Origin: Chloroflexota bacterium
GTDB lineage: Bacteria; Chloroflexota; Anaerolineae; Aggregatilineales; Phototrophicaceae
Length of the DNA: 64,000 nucleotides
Assembly: GCA_026713245.1 (NCBI GenBank)
Contig: JAPOOU010000140.1
Span: forward strand, 1 to 64,000
Direction of reading: 5' to 3'
Below are positions 23,364-31,945 of the stretch, piece after piece. The translations under genes and the position numbers were made by a program. Each line of letters opens with the position of its first letter. The stretch's first letter is position 1. A model generated the notes under the pieces. It did no database searches. It was given only the letters and a program-made list of their open reading frames with translations, and was not told the DNA's origin.

Positions 23364-26300
23364 ATGACCGATTCCAAATTCGCCGGGCTCAGCGAGTTTC
23401 GCTGTATTGGACCCTTCCGCGGCGGGCGGGTGGTCGCGGTTGCCGGCGACCCGCGCAACAGCAATGTCTTCTACTTCGGCGGCGTCTGCGGCGGCGTCTG
23501 GAAGACGACGGATGCCGGGCAATACTGGGAGAACATCAGCGACGGCTATTTCAGCGCTTCGTCCGTGGGCGCGCTGGAAGTGGCGCCGGCCGATCCCAAT
23601 GTGATCTACGCCGGCACCGGCGAAACCACCATCCGCATCGATGTTTCCATCGGCGACGGCGTCTACAAATCGACTGACGCCGGGCGCAGTTGGAAGCACC
23701 TGGGCATGAAAGAGACGCGGCAGATAGCCAAAATCCGGACGCACCCGGAAAACGCTGATCTGGTCTACATGGCGGCTTTTGGCCATGCTTTCGGCAGGAA
23801 CGCCGAGCGCGGCGTCTATCGTTCGAAGGACGGCGGCGATAGCTGGGAGCAGGTCCTGCACGTCAGCGACAAAGCCGGCGCTATCGACTTGAGCATCGAC
23901 AAGAACAATCCGCGCATCATCTATGCCGCCTTCTGGGAAGCCTATCGCAACTTCTGGCAGATCTCCTCCGGCGGCGAGGACAGCGGCCTGTGGCGCTCGC
24001 TGGACGGTGGCGACAGCTGGGAGAACATCAGCGCCAACAAGGGGCTGCCGGAAGGGTTGCTGGGCAAGATCGGCGTGGCGGCGTCGCCGGCGCAGAGCGG
24101 GCGCGTCTGGGCCATCATCGAGAACCAGCCCGACGGCGGCATCTATCGCAGCGACGATTACGGCGAGACCTGGGTCGTGGGCAGCAAGGACAACCGCCTG
24201 ATCTCCCGCGCCTGGTATTACATGCACCTGACCGCCGATCCGCTGGACGCCAACACCATCTACGTCAACAACCTCAACTTCTGGAAATCGACCGACGGCG
24301 GGCATAATTTCAGCGAGATCACCACGCCGCACGGCGATGACCATGACCTTTGGATTCATCCCGAAAATAACCAGATCATGATCCACGGCAATGACGGCGG
24401 CGCTTGCGTCTCTCTTAACGGCGGCTTGACCTTTTCCAGCATATACAATCAGCCGACGGCGCAGTTCTATCACCTCGATGTCGATAGCAACGATCCCTAT
24501 TATGTCTATGGCACGCAGCAGGACAATTCCAGCTTGCGCGTGCCCAGCCGCAGCCGCTTTTCATCGATCATGTGGGACGATTGCGATATCGCCGGCTCCG
24601 GTGAGAGCGGCTATATCGCCGTCCATCCCGATGACCCGAATATCGTTTATGTCGGCGCCGTCGGCAGTTCGCCCGGCGGCGGCAACAGCTTGCAGCGCTA
24701 CGATCACCGTACACAGCAGATCCGCCTCATCTCCACCTGGCCGCGCTCGTCCACCGGTTTGGGCGCGGGGGCGGACAAGTATCGCTTCGCCTGGACTTAC
24801 CCCATCGTCTTTTCGCCGCACGACAGCGGCATTATCTATATCGGCGGCAATCAGATTCTAAAGACGACTGACGAGGGCCAAAGCTGGCAGGAGATCAGTC
24901 CCGACCTGACGAGAGCCGATCCCGAGACGCTCAAGCCCTCGGGCGGTCCTATCAATCGCGACGCCGTTGGCGCCGAGCACTACGCCACGGTGTATACGCT
25001 GGCGGAATCCCCCCACGAAGCCGGTGTCATTTGGGCCGGCTCGGACGATGGTTTGCTGCATATCACGCGGGATGGCGGCGGGCAGTGGACCGAGATCACG
25101 CCGCCGGGTCTAGGGGATTGGTGCATGTTTAACATGATCGAACCTTCGCCGCACGATGCCGCCACCGCCTACGTCACCGCCACGCGCTACAAGAATGATG
25201 ACTATGCGCCCTACGTGTTCAAGACGACGGACTACGGGGAGAGTTGGTCGCTCATAACCGCCGGCATCGCCGACGATCATTACTGCCGCGCCATCCGCGA
25301 AGACCCCAACCGCGAAGGTTTGCTCTACCTGGGCACAGAGTTCGGCTTGTACATTTCACTTAATGGCGGCGACAGCGAGCGCGTAGACACTGCCCCGTCC
25401 TGGCAGCGCTTCCAACTCAACCTGCCCGTCTGCCCGGTTTACGACTTGAAAGTCAAGGGAACCGATCTGGTTATCGCGACGCACGGCCGCTCCTTCTGGA
25501 TCCTGGATGACCTGACCGTTCTTCATCAATATAGCGACGACATCGGCGACAAAGCCGCGCAGCTTTTGGCCCCGCGCCGTGTGGAACGTCACTTGCCCAA
25601 GGTCTTCGACGGCCTCTTTGAAAGCGGCGACGGCAAGCAGTATATGAGCACGCTGGGCGCGGTCGCGCCTTATCTGGTTGAGGAGACGCCCGAACACGGT
25701 CGGAAGGAGACCTGGCTGGATAGCGGCGTCAACCCGCCCAAGGGCGCGGTGATCACCTATTATCTGCGGGAAAAGCCGGGGTCGACGATCAGCTTGCGCA
25801 TCGAAGACGCCGAGGGCAAGGAGGTCAAGACCTTCAAGAGCCTGCACGCCGATGACGAAGAAAAAGCCGCGGCAGAACGCGATGGGCGCGGGGATGCCGC
25901 TTCCTCTGATGAAACGCCCAAAGAACTTCGCATTCCCTCGAGGGCCGGTTGGAATCGCTTCGTCTGGGATCTGCGCTATCCCGATGCGCATAAGGTCATC
26001 CCGCACAACGATAATCAGCAGGGTTTCATCAAGGGACCGCATGCCGCGCCCGGCGCCTACTGGGTGACGCTCTGCGTTGGCGAGGAAGAACAAAGCGCGT
26101 CCTTTGAAGTGAGCAAGGAAGCAGGCGTGCCAGCATCCAACGCCGAGCTCAAAGAGCAGTTTAATCTGCTCATGACGATCCGCGACAAGGTCTCCCAGAC
26201 GCACAAAGTCATCAACCAAATGCGCGATGTACGGGCGCAGCTCAAGGGTTGGCGAGAGCGCATCGCCGGGCTGGAGTCGGCCGCCGGCATCATCGAAGGG

Positions 26301-26609
26301 GCCAAGGCGCTGGAAGAACAGGTTCTCGATGTCGAAAAAGAATTGATGATTCCGGATACGCGGCCGGGCTGGCCGGACGCGATGAACAATGGCGACCGAC
26401 TGGCGGAGCAGTTGAAGAACCTGACCTTCAACGTGGCGCTGGGAGATTACAAGCCGACCGACTATGAATACGGCGCCTACGAAGAAATCGCGGAGGACAT
26501 TGACGGCGTGGTCGGCAAGTTCAATGACATCGTCGCGGGCAACCTGGCGGAATTCAACACCATGCTGGGCAACGCCGGCTTTGGCAAGGTCGCGCTCAAG
26601 GTGGAGTAG
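23364..26609 (+). CDS. Large VPS10/BNR-type double beta-propeller protein
   Basis: 1081 residues. The first roughly 700 residues carry many Asp-box blades (WKTTDAGQYWENI, YKSTDAGRSWKHL, YRSKDGGDSWEQV, WRSLDGGDSWENI, YRSDDYGETWVVG, LKTTDEGQSWQEI, FKTTDYGESWSLI) of the VPS10/sortilin-like type. IATHGRSFWILDDL (about 705-725) closes the propeller. The remainder (about 780-1081) has an immunoglobulin-like part and helical segments. Homologues are usually exported, but no signal peptide is visible at this N terminus or at a nearby alternative start. AAAGGA lies about 11 nt upstream. Residues about 671-679 (DSERVDTAP) look inserted between a blade turn and its WQRFQLNLP strand. Enzymatic activity unproven. 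Confidence 0.8.
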   Translation: MTDSKFAGLSEFRCIGPFRGGRVVAVAGDPRNSNVFYFGGVCGGVWKTTDAGQYWENISDGYFSASSVGALEVAPADPNVIYAGTGETTIRIDVSIGDGVYKSTDAGRSWKHLGMKETRQIAKIRTHPENADLVYMAAFGHAFGRNAERGVYRSKDGGDSWEQVLHVSDKAGAIDLSIDKNNPRIIYAAFWEAYRNFWQISSGGEDSGLWRSLDGGDSWENISANKGLPEGLLGKIGVAASPAQSGRVWAIIENQPDGGIYRSDDYGETWVVGSKDNRLISRAWYYMHLTADPLDANTIYVNNLNFWKSTDGGHNFSEITTPHGDDHDLWIHPENNQIMIHGNDGGACVSLNGGLTFSSIYNQPTAQFYHLDVDSNDPYYVYGTQQDNSSLRVPSRSRFSSIMWDDCDIAGSGESGYIAVHPDDPNIVYVGAVGSSPGGGNSLQRYDHRTQQIRLISTWPRSSTGLGAGADKYRFAWTYPIVFSPHDSGIIYIGGNQILKTTDEGQSWQEISPDLTRADPETLKPSGGPINRDAVGAEHYATVYTLAESPHEAGVIWAGSDDGLLHITRDGGGQWTEITPPGLGDWCMFNMIEPSPHDAATAYVTATRYKNDDYAPYVFKTTDYGESWSLITAGIADDHYCRAIREDPNREGLLYLGTEFGLYISLNGGDSERVDTAPSWQRFQLNLPVCPVYDLKVKGTDLVIATHGRSFWILDDLTVLHQYSDDIGDKAAQLLAPRRVERHLPKVFDGLFESGDGKQYMSTLGAVAPYLVEETPEHGRKETWLDSGVNPPKGAVITYYLREKPGSTISLRIEDAEGKEVKTFKSLHADDEEKAAAERDGRGDAASSDETPKELRIPSRAGWNRFVWDLRYPDAHKVIPHNDNQQGFIKGPHAAPGAYWVTLCVGEEEQSASFEVSKEAGVPASNAELKEQFNLLMTIRDKVSQTHKVINQMRDVRAQLKGWRERIAGLESAAGIIEGAKALEEQVLDVEKELMIPDTRPGWPDAMNNGDRLAEQLKNLTFNVALGDYKPTDYEYGAYEEIAEDIDGVVGKFNDIVAGNLAEFNTMLGNAGFGKVALKVE

Positions 26610-26621
26610 GTCTAGCGGAAT

Positions 26622-27215
26622 CTAAAGACTATCTCTCCATAAAGCCAATTGGCTACCCTTGCCAATTGGCTTTCCAATTAGATGGCGAAGGTCACACACT
26701 GCCCCGAAGACCGCAAATACCTGTTCAAAGAACTCATACTGCGAGCCCCAATAAATCATCGCACAAGCCATTGGAGCTCCCTTGCCACCAGTCTTTCCGT
26801 CCACGAGGAATTTCAGACGCGTATCGTATAAAAATGTGATAGCGGTGGCGACACCAAAGACGCAATCCTTCCAGTGCTTAGTATTTGTGGCAACAGGCAC
26901 TAGAGCAAGCACCTCTGCACCATGCACACTATGGGCCTCCGCACATCTATTAAGCCAGTGGTAGATGGTGGTTCCCCTAAGTCTGTCTCTGCCATATGGA
27001 GGATTTACGAAGACAGACGGATAATCCCATGATTCCAATAAACCGTCAAGTTCAGGGAGAGAATACTCTATCGTTGCACCTACGATGGAGTGGAGATTAG
27101 AACACGGGTCTAGAGCAATTGTTCCGCCGAAGAATTCTCGTATTGCAGACACGTACTTTGGTGGAGTACACCAGTGTTGACTTAAGGATTCGGCGTTGTT
27201 TCGTCCAGCTGTCAT
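26622..27215 (-). CDS. Phage-type DNA N6-adenine methyltransferase (Dam-like)
   Basis: 197 residues. Motifs: WCTPPKYV near the start, ALDPCSN (about 34-40) and the catalytic FVNPPYGR (NPPY at 71-74). This is the short DNA N-6-adenine-methyltransferase family common in phages and in small restriction systems. It lies 13 nt after the endonuclease-like gene on the same strand, so it probably protects the sites that enzyme cuts. The C-terminal codons contain a perfect 13-bp hairpin (26641-26673). Confidence 0.8.
   Translation of the reverse strand: MTAGRNNAESLSQHWCTPPKYVSAIREFFGGTIALDPCSNLHSIVGATIEYSLPELDGLLESWDYPSVFVNPPYGRDRLRGTTIYHWLNRCAEAHSVHGAEVLALVPVATNTKHWKDCVFGVATAITFLYDTRLKFLVDGKTGGKGAPMACAMIYWGSQYEFFEQVFAVFGAVCDLRHLIGKPIGKGSQLALWRDSL
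26641..26673. terminator. Strong hairpin inside the 3' end of the methyltransferase gene
   Basis: AAAGCCAATTGGC, loop TACCCTT, then GCCAATTGGCTTT: a perfect 13-bp stem. On the plus strand it could stop read-through from the propeller gene ending at 26609. It also codes for methyltransferase residues, so it is a two-purpose sequence. The T tract is short, so termination is a guess. Confidence 0.4.
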
Positions 27216-27228
27216 TTTTTGGTTTTCT

Positions 27229-28344
27229 TCAACGTGGTTTAGACGTCAAAGTTTCCAAGTCCCTTTTCAATGCTGTTATAGACATACTTTTTGGAGCAAT
27301 AACGTTGAACCATGAGTCGATTTCGGAACTGTGACGTCCAAAAAAGTTTCGAAGAGATTCATCTGCGGAAACGTCCATATTGACTTTGGTGAATCTGTTC
27401 TTGCCCGACTTACCTGAGTAGCTGTCCAAGAACGCCTTTTTGGCCGGTTCTAACTCTGGACCCGGGTCAACCAAGATTTTCTCGATAAATTGGTGTAATC
27501 CTTGGTCAGTTAGAAACAGCAACCAATCATAAGATTGAGCCAGTACGTGCAGTTCTTTATTGTAATTGTCGGACGTAAACCAGTTTCCATGATTGCTCAC
27601 GACCCCTACGGTGAGCATGAAACCGGGAAACTTTGATAACGATTCTGCGCGTATTACTTCACGCAGCATGCTGTGATAAGGCGCCATACGAAAGTTGCCG
27701 TCGGCTTCCTCAATAATACCTTGAACCTGACCATTTCGACTTCTTACCTTCTGAAGGGACGAAACAGATTGGGCAACGTATGCACCCTGTTTCGCTTTCT
27801 CGATAGTCTGAGGACCTTTCTTCATTCCTTCCTCTACACCGACTCGCTTGCACTCGAATATTGCAAATGGGTGACGGTGAAGTTCTGCGATAGTGAGATT
27901 ACAAGAAGTCTGGCTGAGATTATCAACATGGGCAACAATCGGGCCTGCCTGCGTCTCGACGAGCACAGCGGAATTGCGCTTAATGTTGTTGGTAGTAACG
28001 ATCTGATTTGACTTCAAACGAAGGTCTTTGAGCGAACTCAATTGCTTTCGAATCTTTGCAGGTGTGATTGGACGCGAATATGGCTCCATTACGGTATTAT
28101 GCAGCGATCGGATGGGATGGAGGGAAAATTCTACGTTATGCACAATTTCCAAATTGGCAAACTCCGGTAGTCTGCGCTCAATGACTATATGATCACGAAG
28201 ATCCCACGAACACAGCAAGTAATACGTCACAATTTCAATGAGAGTGCCTAAGGCTCGTCCTGCTGCCTTCTTTCGATCTTGTCGATTATGGAATACTTGA
28301 TTGGCAAGATCGTTTTGAAGCGCGTCAATTGACTTATAGCCCAC
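27229..28344 (-). CDS. Type II restriction endonuclease, PD-(D/E)XK, possibly ApaLI-like
   Basis: 371 residues. The active-site-like segment is AIFECKRVGVEEGMKKG with E164-C-K166, followed by the conserved PQTIEKAKQGAYVA. Upstream helices carry Glu37 (TLIEIVTYYL), a usual ancillary acid. From memory this segment resembles ApaLI-type endonucleases, but I cannot confirm it without a search. GTG start at 28344 with GGGAG 8 nt upstream. The methyltransferase follows after 13 nt, giving a complete type II system. A+T-richer composition than its neighbours points to lateral acquisition. Confidence 0.65.
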   Translation of the reverse strand: MGYKSIDALQNDLANQVFHNRQDRKKAAGRALGTLIEIVTYYLLCSWDLRDHIVIERRLPEFANLEIVHNVEFSLHPIRSLHNTVMEPYSRPITPAKIRKQLSSLKDLRLKSNQIVTTNNIKRNSAVLVETQAGPIVAHVDNLSQTSCNLTIAELHRHPFAIFECKRVGVEEGMKKGPQTIEKAKQGAYVAQSVSSLQKVRSRNGQVQGIIEEADGNFRMAPYHSMLREVIRAESLSKFPGFMLTVGVVSNHGNWFTSDNYNKELHVLAQSYDWLLFLTDQGLHQFIEKILVDPGPELEPAKKAFLDSYSGKSGKNRFTKVNMDVSADESLRNFFGRHSSEIDSWFNVIAPKSMSITALKRDLETLTSKPR

Positions 28345-28563
28345 ATGGATTCTCCCAGTAGAGATGAGACAATTTGAATCAGTCAGGATACTGTCGGGAT
28401 TCTATTGTGTATAATACTGCTCTAACTATCATACTGCAAAAAGCCGCCGGTTTGACTCTGTCTTTGAGACGACCTGTTGACATGCACATCGCTCAACTAT
28501 ACGTTTTCAACAGCTTACTCGAAACGGATGTTCGCAGTTCGTCGCGCATTGGGCTAAACGGAT

Positions 28564-29799
28564 TTGAGACGCTCTAAGCCTTTCCTCTATCTGATGCTGG
28601 CAGACTTTCTGGCGAGGTCCGGCTATCAGATGGGCAAGACGCCGCTGCTGTCCATTTTCGCCGACGCGCTGGGCGCGTCCGGCGCATTCCTCGGCGCCAT
28701 TGTTTCCGTATCCACCATCACGGGACTGGTGCTGAAGCCCTTCTTCGGCATCTTGTCCGATCGCGGCGGGCGGCGCGTCTGGCTTTTGATCGGCACTTGC
28801 TTCTTCGCCTTCATGCCCTTCTTGTACGGCTTCATCAGCAGCACCGAGCAATTGTTTGTCATCCGTCTGGCGCACGGCCTGGCGACGGCGATCTATGGAC
28901 CTGTGACCCTGGCTTACATCGCCGAGCTTTCGCGCGGGGATACGGGTGGCCTAAGGTCCGATCCTCGATGCAGATCCGCCGACGCCGACCCGTCGGTGGC
29001 CGAAAATATCGGCTGGTTCCAGATGGCGCGCAGCGGCGGTTACATCGTTGGTCCGGCGCTGGCGGGCGGGCTGCTGACGGTGATGGATCCGGCGACTGTC
29101 TTCACGGTGATCGGGCTGATCAGTTGCGCCGTTTTTGTGCCGGTGCTGCAACTGCCGGATACCCGCCCTGAGAAAAGGCAGAAGCGGAAGCCCCTGCTGC
29201 AGCACGTCCGCAACGCCATTCGCGACGGCGGACGCACGCCGGCCATCTGGTTGACCGGCTCCCTGGAATCCATCACCTTTGTCGCCTTGTACACGCTCAA
29301 GGCTTTCTTGCCGATATACGCGCTCGACGCCGGCGTGAGCGTGGCGCTGGTTGGCAGCTTCTTCAGCTTGCAGGAAGCGATGCATGTGATCGCCAAACCC
29401 TACTGCGGCCGCCTGGCGGACCGCCGGGGTCATCTGCTGAGTATCAGCGCCGGTATGCTGATACTGGCGGCTTCATTGCCGTTGGTGCATGTGGTGGACG
29501 CCGGCGCGACCTTCCTGGCGCCCGCGCTGATGATGGGTCTGGCGCAAGCGCTGATCTTCCCGGCGGCGATTGCCCTGGTCTCTGACCGCATCAGTCCCGA
29601 GCACCTGGGCGCGGGCATGGGACTGATCGGCATGATGCAGAACTTTGGCAAAGTGGCGGGTCCGATCCTGGGCGGGCTGGCGATTCAGGCGCTGGGATAC
29701 GAAGCGACCTTGCTGTGCTTGAGCGCGATGCTCGTTCTGGGCACGGTGGTGATTTGGGTGGTTTATCCGCCGCGCCGGATGGCCTCTGCAACCCACTGA
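28564..29799 (+). CDS. MFS transporter
   Basis: 411 residues with about 12 membrane helices and the MFS motif A GILSDRGGRR after helix 2 (about 62-71). The substrate cannot be told; drug or small-metabolite efflux is usual for this subfamily. The central loop before helix 5 (about 124-146, GDTGGLRSDPRCRSADADPS) is longer and more polar than normal, as if a short piece were inserted. The TTG at 28564 is the only start after an in-frame stop at 28555, and there is no good ribosome site, so expression may be low or the true start may be further in. Confidence 0.75.
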   Translation: MRRSKPFLYLMLADFLARSGYQMGKTPLLSIFADALGASGAFLGAIVSVSTITGLVLKPFFGILSDRGGRRVWLLIGTCFFAFMPFLYGFISSTEQLFVIRLAHGLATAIYGPVTLAYIAELSRGDTGGLRSDPRCRSADADPSVAENIGWFQMARSGGYIVGPALAGGLLTVMDPATVFTVIGLISCAVFVPVLQLPDTRPEKRQKRKPLLQHVRNAIRDGGRTPAIWLTGSLESITFVALYTLKAFLPIYALDAGVSVALVGSFFSLQEAMHVIAKPYCGRLADRRGHLLSISAGMLILAASLPLVHVVDAGATFLAPALMMGLAQALIFPAAIALVSDRISPEHLGAGMGLIGMMQNFGKVAGPILGGLAIQALGYEATLLCLSAMLVLGTVVIWVVYPPRRMASATH

Positions 29800-29872
29800 T
29801 TTTGCTAAACTGGGTGAAGACTATTTGAGCGTCGATTGTGGTATTATATGCTGGAATCAAAGGTAAGGTATA

Positions 29873-30502
29873 TTGTCTTGGGACCGGTTTACACATATGA
29901 GGCAACGACGAGAAAACGCAGAAATATACAATAACGGCGGAAGATTGCGGAGCGCGGACTTGAGTGGCGCGGGCCTGGAAGGCGCCTGTTTGTACCGCGC
30001 GAATCTTGCAGGGGCGGTCCTACATGGCGCGAACTTGCGCGGGAGTGACCTGCAAGGCGCCAATCTAAAAAGAGCAAGCTTATACGAAGCTGATCTAAAA
30101 GGGGCAAACCTTGGCGGCTCTAACTTAGGCATGTCAGATTTGCGCTGGACATGTTTAGAAGAGGCAAGTCTGCGTCGCGCCAATTTGAATCAGGCAAATT
30201 TGTTGGGCGCAAGGCTGGCCGGGGCGGTTCTGGACTGCGTGGATTTAGCAGGGGCGATACTGCCCGATGGGACGCTATATGCCGAAGAATCAAACCTTGA
30301 ACGATTCACTGATCGTGAAAACCCAGCCTTCACGTCAACGTTAGCAGCAGTAGAGTCCCTGGAAAAAAGTGAAACTATTGAGCATAAGACGAGAAACGCG
30401 TCCGATGGTTATCGACGCCTGCCATGGAAACAGTTTGTGGAACAGAATTACGGTATCCTGGCTGACGACCCAATTGACTGGGACGAAACGCAAACCGAAT
30501 AA
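29873..30502 (+). CDS. Pentapeptide-repeat protein with antitoxin-like C-terminal tail
   Basis: 209 residues. Residues about 24-130 are some 21 pentapeptide units of the A(D/N)LxG kind (SADLSGAGLEGACLYRANL and so on), forming a right-handed beta-helix. A polar linker follows, then the tail PWKQFVEQNYGILADDPIDW (about 184-203). That tail closely resembles the toxin-binding ends of short antitoxins found directly upstream of VapC genes (W-x-x-F-[VI] ... LADDPI). A VapC gene follows 17 nt later. TTG start at 29873 with AAGG upstream; an ATG at 29897 is the alternative. The antitoxin role is inferred. Confidence 0.7.
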   Translation: MSWDRFTHMRQRRENAEIYNNGGRLRSADLSGAGLEGACLYRANLAGAVLHGANLRGSDLQGANLKRASLYEADLKGANLGGSNLGMSDLRWTCLEEASLRRANLNQANLLGARLAGAVLDCVDLAGAILPDGTLYAEESNLERFTDRENPAFTSTLAAVESLEKSETIEHKTRNASDGYRRLPWKQFVEQNYGILADDPIDWDETQTE

Positions 30503-30519
30503 ATCGGAGACGCTCTTGA

Positions 30520-30924
30520 ATGAGATATTTGCTCGACACCAATATTTGCATTCGTTACATCAACGGACGAGCACTCCAAATACAGAGAAACATGCACAGC
30601 AAATCGTATGATGACATCGCCGTTAGCACCATTACTAGGGGCGAGATGTATTACGGTTCCGCCAAAAGCCAGACCCCGGAAAGATCACGCGCAAAACAAG
30701 ATGATTTTTTGCGTCATTTTGACAGTCTGTCGTTTGATGAAGAGGCTGCCGAAGAGTATGGTGGCATCCGCGCCTATTTGGAACGACGCGGTACGCCCAT
30801 TGGCAGGCACGATATGTTGATCGCCGCTATTGCGAGAGCGAACGGGCTAATCGTCGTAACACATAACACAAGAGAATTTGAACGCATTCCCGGTCTGAAT
30901 GTTGAAGATTGGGAAGTCGAGTGA
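30520..30924 (+). CDS. vapC: VapC-type PIN domain toxin
   Basis: 134 residues, a PIN ribonuclease. Mg-binding acids: D6 (LLDTNICIRYI), E42 (TRGEMYYG) and D98 (GRHDMLIAAIA); the C-terminal VVTHNTREFERIPGLNVEDW is typical of VapC. Such toxins cut tRNA or rRNA and are held in check by a co-encoded antitoxin. The only candidate here is the pentapeptide-repeat protein, whose tail looks like a VapC-binding peptide. GGAGA lies upstream. Complete and apparently intact. Confidence 0.85.
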   Translation: MRYLLDTNICIRYINGRALQIQRNMHSKSYDDIAVSTITRGEMYYGSAKSQTPERSRAKQDDFLRHFDSLSFDEEAAEEYGGIRAYLERRGTPIGRHDMLIAAIARANGLIVVTHNTREFERIPGLNVEDWEVE

Positions 30925-30954
30925 TTGTTATCAAGGTAACACGCGCGGACACTT

Positions 30955-31929
30955 TCACAGCCAGCAACCGTTGACCACCGCACCACGAACATTGACCACC
31001 CGCCGGATATTGCCGCCATCGGCGTCCATCACCATCAATTGATTGAAACCCGGGTACGACGAGGGCGCGACATAGCTGACCCGCCGACTGTCGGGCGACC
31101 AGCGCGGATGTGAAATGCCGCCCGGATGCTGGCTGAGCCGCATCAGATCGCCCCCATCCGGGCGCAGCTTGTGGAGTTGCCCCCCGATAACTGCGGCGAT
31201 CCACTGGCCGTCCGATGACCAGGCGATATCGGTCAGCGCCAGAGGCGTATCGTAGACGACTCGCTCGCCACGTCCATCAGGCGTCGCGATTGCGAGCGAA
31301 TAGGACGGACGCGTATCAGGCGCGTGCTTGACGACGATGTAAGCGATGCTGCCTCCGTCCGGTGACCAGGCCGGCGAACCATACGAGCGCTCCGCGCTCG
31401 GCCGCTTGACGCTCTTGTACGCGCGGCTGGCAAGATCGCCGCTGACCAAGCCATAACGCGGCTGCGGGAATTCCCGGAATTGACGCGATACCATGACGGC
31501 AATGCCATCCGGCGCGAGCGCGATCTGCTTGAGCGAAGTGAGAAGGTCCCCGGCCGCCGGTCGATCCAGATGCAACTTTGAGCCATCAAGCAAAGCATGG
31601 TGGAAGCCGTTGAGATCATGGCGCTGGCTGGCGATCACGAGCGACTGCGATTCCGCATGGCAGTCAATATCCGAGATGTGAAGATAGCCCTCGCCATGCG
31701 GGATTGAGCCGAGGATGCGTTTCATGCCGCTGCCGTCCAGGCCGATGCGATAGACAGAATTAGATTCGCGCCCGGCGTCGATCGCGTCTGTATCCGAGAT
31801 GAACACCAGTTGGTCGTCCGACGCTCGCGGCAGGTCGGTTCCGATTTGATCCAGCCACAAGATCGACGTCACGACGATCAAATATAGCGTGACGATGTCC
31901 TTGCGTAATTTGGCTCTGCCTCGCATCAT
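30955..31929 (-). CDS. TolB/WD40-like beta-propeller protein, membrane anchored
   Basis: 324 residues. An N-terminal hydrophobic stretch (about 12-27, IVTLYLIVVTSILWL) serves as signal anchor. The rest is a PD40-type propeller with SPAWSPDGGSIAYIV, DIAWSSDGQWIAAVI and HPRWSPDSRRVSYVA blades. Such proteins bind partners outside the membrane or act as surveillance modules; nothing more specific can be said. It follows the iron alcohol dehydrogenase by 16 nt and may share its transcript. Two adjacent ATGs exist at 31929 and 31926. Confidence 0.7.
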   Translation of the reverse strand: MMRGRAKLRKDIVTLYLIVVTSILWLDQIGTDLPRASDDQLVFISDTDAIDAGRESNSVYRIGLDGSGMKRILGSIPHGEGYLHISDIDCHAESQSLVIASQRHDLNGFHHALLDGSKLHLDRPAAGDLLTSLKQIALAPDGIAVMVSRQFREFPQPRYGLVSGDLASRAYKSVKRPSAERSYGSPAWSPDGGSIAYIVVKHAPDTRPSYSLAIATPDGRGERVVYDTPLALTDIAWSSDGQWIAAVIGGQLHKLRPDGGDLMRLSQHPGGISHPRWSPDSRRVSYVAPSSYPGFNQLMVMDADGGNIRRVVNVRGAVVNGCWL

Positions 31930-31945
31930 TGATCTCGTCCGCGCG

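Noticed and set aside
23286-24473. 395-codon frame antisense to the large propeller
   Set aside because: Lies opposite Asp-box blades; composition is that of a shadow frame.
11360-28344. Prophage or integrative element carrying the restriction genes
   Set aside because: No integrase, phage structural gene, tRNA att site or flanking direct repeats seen; lateral gain is likely but the vehicle is not visible.
28374-28577. 67-codon plus-strand frame before the MFS gene
   Set aside because: No ribosome site, overlaps the MFS start in another frame, no motif.
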